Below, piece by piece: positions 6,509-9,020 of a DNA stretch of 9,020 bases. Numbering within the stretch: the stretch's first letter is position 1; each line of letters opens with the position of its first letter. A model generated the notes under the pieces. The model did no database searches. It saw only the letters and a program-made list of their open reading frames with translations, and was not told where the DNA came from. This DNA comes from DAOVVL01 sp965603095 (GTDB lineage: Bacteria; Pseudomonadota; Alphaproteobacteria; Rhodospirillales; Magnetovibrionaceae): NCBI GenBank assembly GCA_965603095.1, contig CBFDBQ010000064.1:1-9020 (forward strand), in the 5' to 3' direction. Position numbers and translations under genes: made by a program.

Positions 6509-7869
6509 TAGATTGCCTCCAAAAATTCATATGTTGCACCAAAGTTTCCTGTCCCGCCGTTGTCACGGTGAATGGTGAATATGAAAAGATCTCCTTCTGT
6601 TTGCCATATCTTGCCGTCACCTTTGGGCGCTGGTGTTACAAATGTATCATTAGCATTTACGCGGGAACCAAATGTATTAAAAGCTTTTGATGTATCGAAT
6701 GTAATGGGCGTGCCAATAAGCGCCGTACCATCGGCATTGGTATCATAAATTATAAATTCAGAATGGCCATCGCCTATATCAGTATAGATTTGATCGTTTA
6801 AAGTTATTGCCGTGTCATCGCGTGTAACCCAAACCCTAAAGAACGAACGAGCGTCAGCATAGGCAGATGCAGCAAAGGCCAGCATGTCGCGGGTGTTAAT
6901 CAGTCCATCAAATAAGCTTTTATTTCTAACAACCATGATCGGTACATTAAAACCGCTGCCATTAACTTCACCAGAAAGATTGGGCATTGAAACGGAATTG
7001 TATTCAAGATTTTCACCGATGCCGCCTTCAGAAGAAATATCAACACAACCACAAAAGATAACAACCTGGTCGCCAAGATTTTTGCATCTAAATGAAATAG
7101 GGCATGCAGGGTTGAACATGGAAACCTCATCAGAGGTATTCATGAAATTGATAGTATGAACGAGCTTTAGCTTACCTATTGCCGGATCACCAATCCAAAA
7201 GAAATATTCCCCCATGCCACGCCATTGAAATTGGATATCGCATATGAAACCTTTGGATAAATCAATATCAAAAGGAATAGTTATTTCCTCATCTGCCACA
7301 ACAACAGGCGAACCGCCTTGCGTTGTTACCAAGCGCGCATATAATTTTCCATCAGAACGTAGACGGAAATAAACACCGCTTTCATCATTTCTTATGAAGC
7401 ACCCAAAATCACGTTCTCCCAAAGCTGTTGGAGATGGCAACGCGATAGATGATGCATAATCCATTCCTCTATTCGGTTCATATCGCGGGTGAAGTTTCGA
7501 TGATAGGCAAACAACATCATTTAGTGGCGCTGTTGCTGTCAATTTCAGACGGCCATTATCTGAAACAGCGTTAGAGATTGTCGTTTGCTCGTTATCGTTT
7601 ACATATTCCAGCCATTTAGCGCCCGGTATGTTTTTTGTGAACAAGCTTGAAAATAGAGATATATCAATAATTGACTTAGGACGGCCCCAAGCATCAAGCA
7701 TCATTCCGGCCGTGTCGCCATTTGCTGGCACGATCGGCATCGGGTTTGCAGAAGATACCGGAACAATCAACCCGCTATCTAAAACGGTGTATTGTAATTC
7801 TTGGCCTATCGGTTGTTGGCTTATTGTGTCAATGGGGAAGCCTAAACTATAACTATTATCACGAGGCAT
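6508..7869 (-). CDS. Large probable virion (fibre- or decoration-like) protein
   Basis: A 453-residue protein with the composition of a beta-rich structural protein: many Gly, Asn, Asp, Thr and Ser, few Lys/Arg clusters and no enzymatic motif. The start is the ATG at 7869 (MPRDNSYSLGFPID), with GGAG 8 nt upstream; a GTG at 7878 would have no usable ribosome site. Visible segments are LDAWGRPKSIIDISLFSSLF near 60-80, a jelly-roll/lectin-like middle with FIRNDESGVYFRLRSDGKLYA split around 160, DIQFQWRGMGEYFFWIG, FNPACPISFRCKNLG, then INTRDMLAFAASAYADARSF and a C-terminal beta region. The middle recalls LamG/concanavalin-like sandwiches. I recall related uncharacterised proteins in environmental phages but cannot verify them. 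It heads a four-gene operon ending with HNH, an unusual place for a tail fibre, so a head fibre or decoration protein is as likely. Confidence 0.75.
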   Translation of the reverse strand: MPRDNSYSLGFPIDTISQQPIGQELQYTVLDSGLIVPVSSANPMPIVPANGDTAGMMLDAWGRPKSIIDISLFSSLFTKNIPGAKWLEYVNDNEQTTISNAVSDNGRLKLTATAPLNDVVCLSSKLHPRYEPNRGMDYASSIALPSPTALGERDFGCFIRNDESGVYFRLRSDGKLYARLVTTQGGSPVVVADEEITIPFDIDLSKGFICDIQFQWRGMGEYFFWIGDPAIGKLKLVHTINFMNTSDEVSMFNPACPISFRCKNLGDQVVIFCGCVDISSEGGIGENLEYNSVSMPNLSGEVNGSGFNVPIMVVRNKSLFDGLINTRDMLAFAASAYADARSFFRVWVTRDDTAITLNDQIYTDIGDGHSEFIIYDTNADGTALIGTPITFDTSKAFNTFGSRVNANDTFVTPAPKGDGKIWQTEGDLFIFTIHRDNGGTGNFGATYEFLEAI

Positions 7870-7913
7870 TTTGATCACTCCATTTGATGTTCACGCATTT
7901 TGCCACAAATGGA

Positions 7914-7949
7914 TAACAAAGAAAAGCGCCCCACCGAAATGGAGCGCTT
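7914..7949 (-). terminator. Rho-independent terminator after the 89-aa gene
   Basis: On the minus strand AAGCGC/GCGCTT arms (7944-7949 and 7924-7929), with an inner CCA/TGG pairing, form a hairpin followed by TTTTCTTTGTT. It lies about 27 bp past the stop of the 89-aa gene and about 45 bp before the 453-aa start, separating the two transcripts at least partly. Confidence 0.7.
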
Positions 7950-7975
7950 ATCTACGTGTGAAGCTTACTTCGATA

Positions 7976-8245
7976 TTATTTTGTTGGTGTTGGTTTTTTT
8001 GGCCTTTCCTCTATTTGGCTTTTACCGGATGCAACATTATGATTAACGCCGTGTTTTACAAATTCACCGCGCCACCAATCAATTATTTGTTGAAATACAC
8101 CATCCTTTGGAACCATAAATTTTCGTGTTGGTGTTGGAGTGGGCGCTTTCGGGTAATCAGTTGCCCGGCGTTTTCTATACCTGTTCGCATCGCGCAACCG
8201 CTTTCTAGCCTTCAGGCTTTTATATGATGCAGATGTCGTTTTCAT
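7976..8245 (-). CDS. 89-aa basic protein of unknown function
   Basis: The product is strongly basic. Its N-terminal half is dense in Arg/Lys (SLKARKRLRDANRYRKRR, about 9-26), followed by a Pro/Thr linker (PKAPTPTPTR), a short folded-looking segment FQQIIDWWRGEFVKHG (about 51-66) and a second Pro/Thr-rich tail. The basic part may contact nucleic acid; no known domain is recognisable. A longer frame begins at 8284, but I chose the ATG at 8245 because it overlaps the stop of the 36-aa gene as ATGA and has AGG 7 nt upstream, while 8284 has no ribosome site. It is the last gene of its transcript. Function unknown. Confidence 0.65.
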   Translation of the reverse strand: MKTTSASYKSLKARKRLRDANRYRKRRATDYPKAPTPTPTRKFMVPKDGVFQQIIDWWRGEFVKHGVNHNVASGKSQIEERPKKPTPTK

Positions 8246-8352
8246 GTTGCTGCCTGTTTTTTTGCCAAGAAACGCAAAAACCATAATGAGCGAATGATTG
8301 GTTTTTGCGTGTTGTTAATAACCTTCAGATTTAATGTGATGTGCTTGCTCAT
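8242..8352 (-). CDS. 36-aa small protein coupled to the 89-aa gene
   Basis: Short frame starting MSKHITLNLKVINN and ending FLRFLAKKQAAT. The ATG at 8352 has a good ribosome site, AAGGTG, about 6 nt upstream. The TGA overlaps the next ATG (ATGA), the same coupling used elsewhere in this window. The central part encodes a perfect 12-bp inverted repeat, so the DNA may matter as much as the peptide. No family is recognised. The overlap pattern and ribosome site are the only support. Confidence 0.55.
   Translation of the reverse strand: MSKHITLNLKVINNTQKPIIRSLWFLRFLAKKQAAT
8272..8310. repeat. Perfect 12-bp inverted repeat with 15-nt loop
   Basis: ACGCAAAAACCA (8272-8283) is the exact reverse complement of TGGTTTTTGCGT (8299-8310), with 15 nt between them. 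It lies inside the 36-aa reading frame and just before the 89-aa start. There is no U-tract on either side, so it is not a standard terminator. It may act as an mRNA hairpin or an operator. Confidence 0.7.
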
Positions 8353-8399
8353 AATTCACCTTCGCGTAATATTGTTGCGCAAACGGGCTTTTTGCGCGA

Positions 8400-8645
8400 T
8401 CACGTTGATGTTTTCCGCCTGTCTTGCTTGGGTGGGATTTTCGTCTTCAAAAGCTTACTTTTCAGCAAAATTGGCAACCCCTTTAACTCTCTGATTTCAT
8501 TCATGTATTCGAAGCTTTTTTCAGAAAGTACACGAGAATTAAAATCTACATATGTCATTTCTGCAGCAATTGCGCACTTTTTCACAAGATTAGCCTCATG
8601 AGGAACCATAGGAACCGCGAACTTCTCTTTTTCGGTCTTAGCCAT
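8400..8645 (-). CDS. Ribbon-helix-helix-like small regulator, probably frameshifted near its end
   Basis: An 81-residue product as read. Residues 8-44 (KFAVPMVPHEANLVKKCA, then AAEMTYVDFNSRVLSEKS) fit the layout of ribbon-helix-helix DNA-binding proteins: one strand, then a helix, a turn and a second helix. The match is by pattern only, and no partner toxin is seen. The start ATG at 8645 has AAGG 7 nt upstream and a near-consensus promoter about 33 nt further up. If it does bind DNA, the GTCAA/TTGAC repeats in its own promoter are natural targets. The tail after residue 64 (LLKTKIPPKQDRRKTST) looks unlike protein, whereas the neighbouring frame from 8454 to 8356 is open, reads AFEDENPTQARQAENINV and on, and stops 3 nt before the next gene. 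The true product is therefore probably about 96 residues. Confidence 0.6.
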   Translation of the reverse strand: MAKTEKEKFAVPMVPHEANLVKKCAIAAEMTYVDFNSRVLSEKSFEYMNEIRELKGLPILLKSKLLKTKIPPKQDRRKTST

Positions 8646-8677
8646 TGTATTTCCTTAGTTTTTTGACGATGTAGACT

Positions 8678-8706
8678 ACTATATAGACATTTAACCGCAT
8701 TGTCAA
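8678..8706 (-). promoter_or_regulatory. Near-consensus sigma70 promoter, leftward
   Basis: On the minus strand a perfect -35 TTGACA (8701-8706) and -10 TATAGT (8678-8683, 5 of 6) are separated by 17 bp. The start point would be near 8671, giving a leader of about 25 nt to the ATG at 8645. Operator-like repeats overlap the -35 box. Confidence 0.8.
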
Positions 8707-8743
8707 TGTGTTGACTGTTCTGTAATTTAACTAGTTGACAACT
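8702..8743. promoter_or_regulatory. Cluster of operator-like inverted repeats in the divergent promoter region
   Basis: GTCAATGTGTTGAC (8702-8715) has perfect 5-bp arms around 4 bp. AACTAGTT (8729-8736) is a perfect palindrome. AGTTGACAACT (8733-8743) is a perfect 5+1+5 palindrome. The half-site TTGAC therefore recurs three times within about 40 bp, overlapping the -35 boxes of both the leftward and the candidate rightward promoter. This layout suits a repressor controlling both directions. Confidence 0.55.
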
Positions 8744-8763
8744 TGGACGCAAAAAGGCATGAT
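8735..8763 (+). promoter_or_regulatory. Candidate rightward promoter
   Basis: TTGACA (8735-8740) is followed after 17 bp by CATGAT (8758-8763, 4 of 6 matches to the -10 consensus). It would drive the plus-strand gene starting at 8818-8830 with a leader of about 50 nt. The weak -10 makes it uncertain; a regulated promoter would be consistent. Confidence 0.35.
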
Positions 8764-8817
8764 TTACGAACTTACCACCCCGCGAACACCGAAAATTTAC
8801 GGGCGGTGCGCGAATTT

Positions 8818-9020
8818 ATGGAGATGAAGATGTTAGACGAAATTAAAACACATCCAATACAAATGAACGGGCACAGACGAAGCGGAAAACTTCCCCAGTC
8901 AGTAACTATGCGGGCTTACGAGGTTTATTGCCATGTGTACGCTGAACAAGAAGCAATGGTAGTTGGCGATTGCCGTGGAGGTTTTGGCGTTGGTGAAATG
9001 TTCGCTTTTCTTTACGCTAG
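8818..9020 (+). CDS. Start of a divergent gene, partial, function unknown
   Basis: The only plausible plus-strand gene; it runs off the right edge. Three in-frame ATGs occur at 8818, 8824 and 8830, and GGAG lies 6 nt before the last, so 8830 is the best start by ribosome site. The visible ~67 residues include DEIKTHPIQMNGHRRSGKLP, VTMRAYEVYCHVYAEQEAM and GDCRGGFGVGEMFAFLYA, a coherent folded-looking sequence with no motif I can name. The frame stays open upstream without an ATG. A separate frame opening at the ATG at 8759 (MIYELTTPRTP) joins it neatly if one G is restored near 8791, giving TPENLRAVREFMEM. The gene may therefore be longer at its N-terminus and carry a single-base deletion. It is divergent from the ribbon-helix-helix-like gene and shares its operator region. 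Confidence 0.65.
   Translation, partial: MEMKMLDEIKTHPIQMNGHRRSGKLPQSVTMRAYEVYCHVYAEQEAMVVGDCRGGFGVGEMFAFLYA

Noticed and set aside
8246..8284. Start of the 89-aa gene at the ATG at 8284 (13 more residues).
   Set aside because: No ribosome site precedes it, and the region is explained by the 36-aa gene, whose stop overlaps the ATG at 8245.
8400..8645. A toxin-antitoxin module (ribbon-helix-helix protein as antitoxin).
   Set aside because: The following 36-aa and 89-aa products show no toxin motif such as RelE, ParE or PIN; an autoregulated phage regulator is simpler.

Overview
The window is the DNA-packaging and head-morphogenesis block of a tailed phage or prophage (Caudoviricetes) of the HK97-fold type. 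No host gene is visible, so a free phage and an integrated prophage cannot be told apart. Base composition is moderate (mid-40s % GC by eye). A P27-type small terminase, a Terminase_1-type large terminase, an HK97-family portal, a ClpP-like head protease and an HK97-type capsid are common together in phages of Proteobacteria. Alphaproteobacteria are a reasonable guess at the host, but this is only inference.

Almost everything is transcribed leftward (minus strand). In transcription order the layout is as follows. (1) At 8706-7914, a near-consensus promoter with operator-like repeats drives a small ribbon-helix-helix-like protein, a 36-aa protein and an 89-aa basic protein, ending in a hairpin terminator. 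(2) At 7869-5646, a large probable virion protein (453 aa) is followed by a 75-aa protein, an HNH endonuclease and an 81-aa conserved-looking phage protein, then a second terminator. (3) At 5711-5349 lies a 363-bp noncoding block with a tandem 20-bp repeat, a nested inverted repeat beside a C8 run (a candidate cos/packaging site) and a promoter. (4) At 5348-29 the packaging/head operon runs in tightly overlapping order: small terminase, a previously unlisted 47-aa gene, large terminase, portal, ClpP-like protease and major capsid protein.

The head operon works as a unit. The terminases, probably assisted by the HNH protein, cut and translocate DNA through the portal into a procapsid built from the capsid protein, whose N-terminal delta domain is removed by the ClpP-like protease. 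At the far right a divergent plus-strand gene starts and runs off the window. It shares a regulatory region with the ribbon-helix-helix-like gene.

Three genes near the window edges look frameshifted: the capsid at about 60, the ribbon-helix-helix-like gene at about 8454 and the divergent gene at about 8791. The long central genes are intact. Single-base sequencing indels or early decay would both explain this. The least explained elements are the 47-aa terminase-junction gene, the zinc-ribbon insertion in the large terminase, the 20-bp iterons with the nested hairpin before the small terminase, and the perfect 12-bp inverted repeat inside the 36-aa gene.
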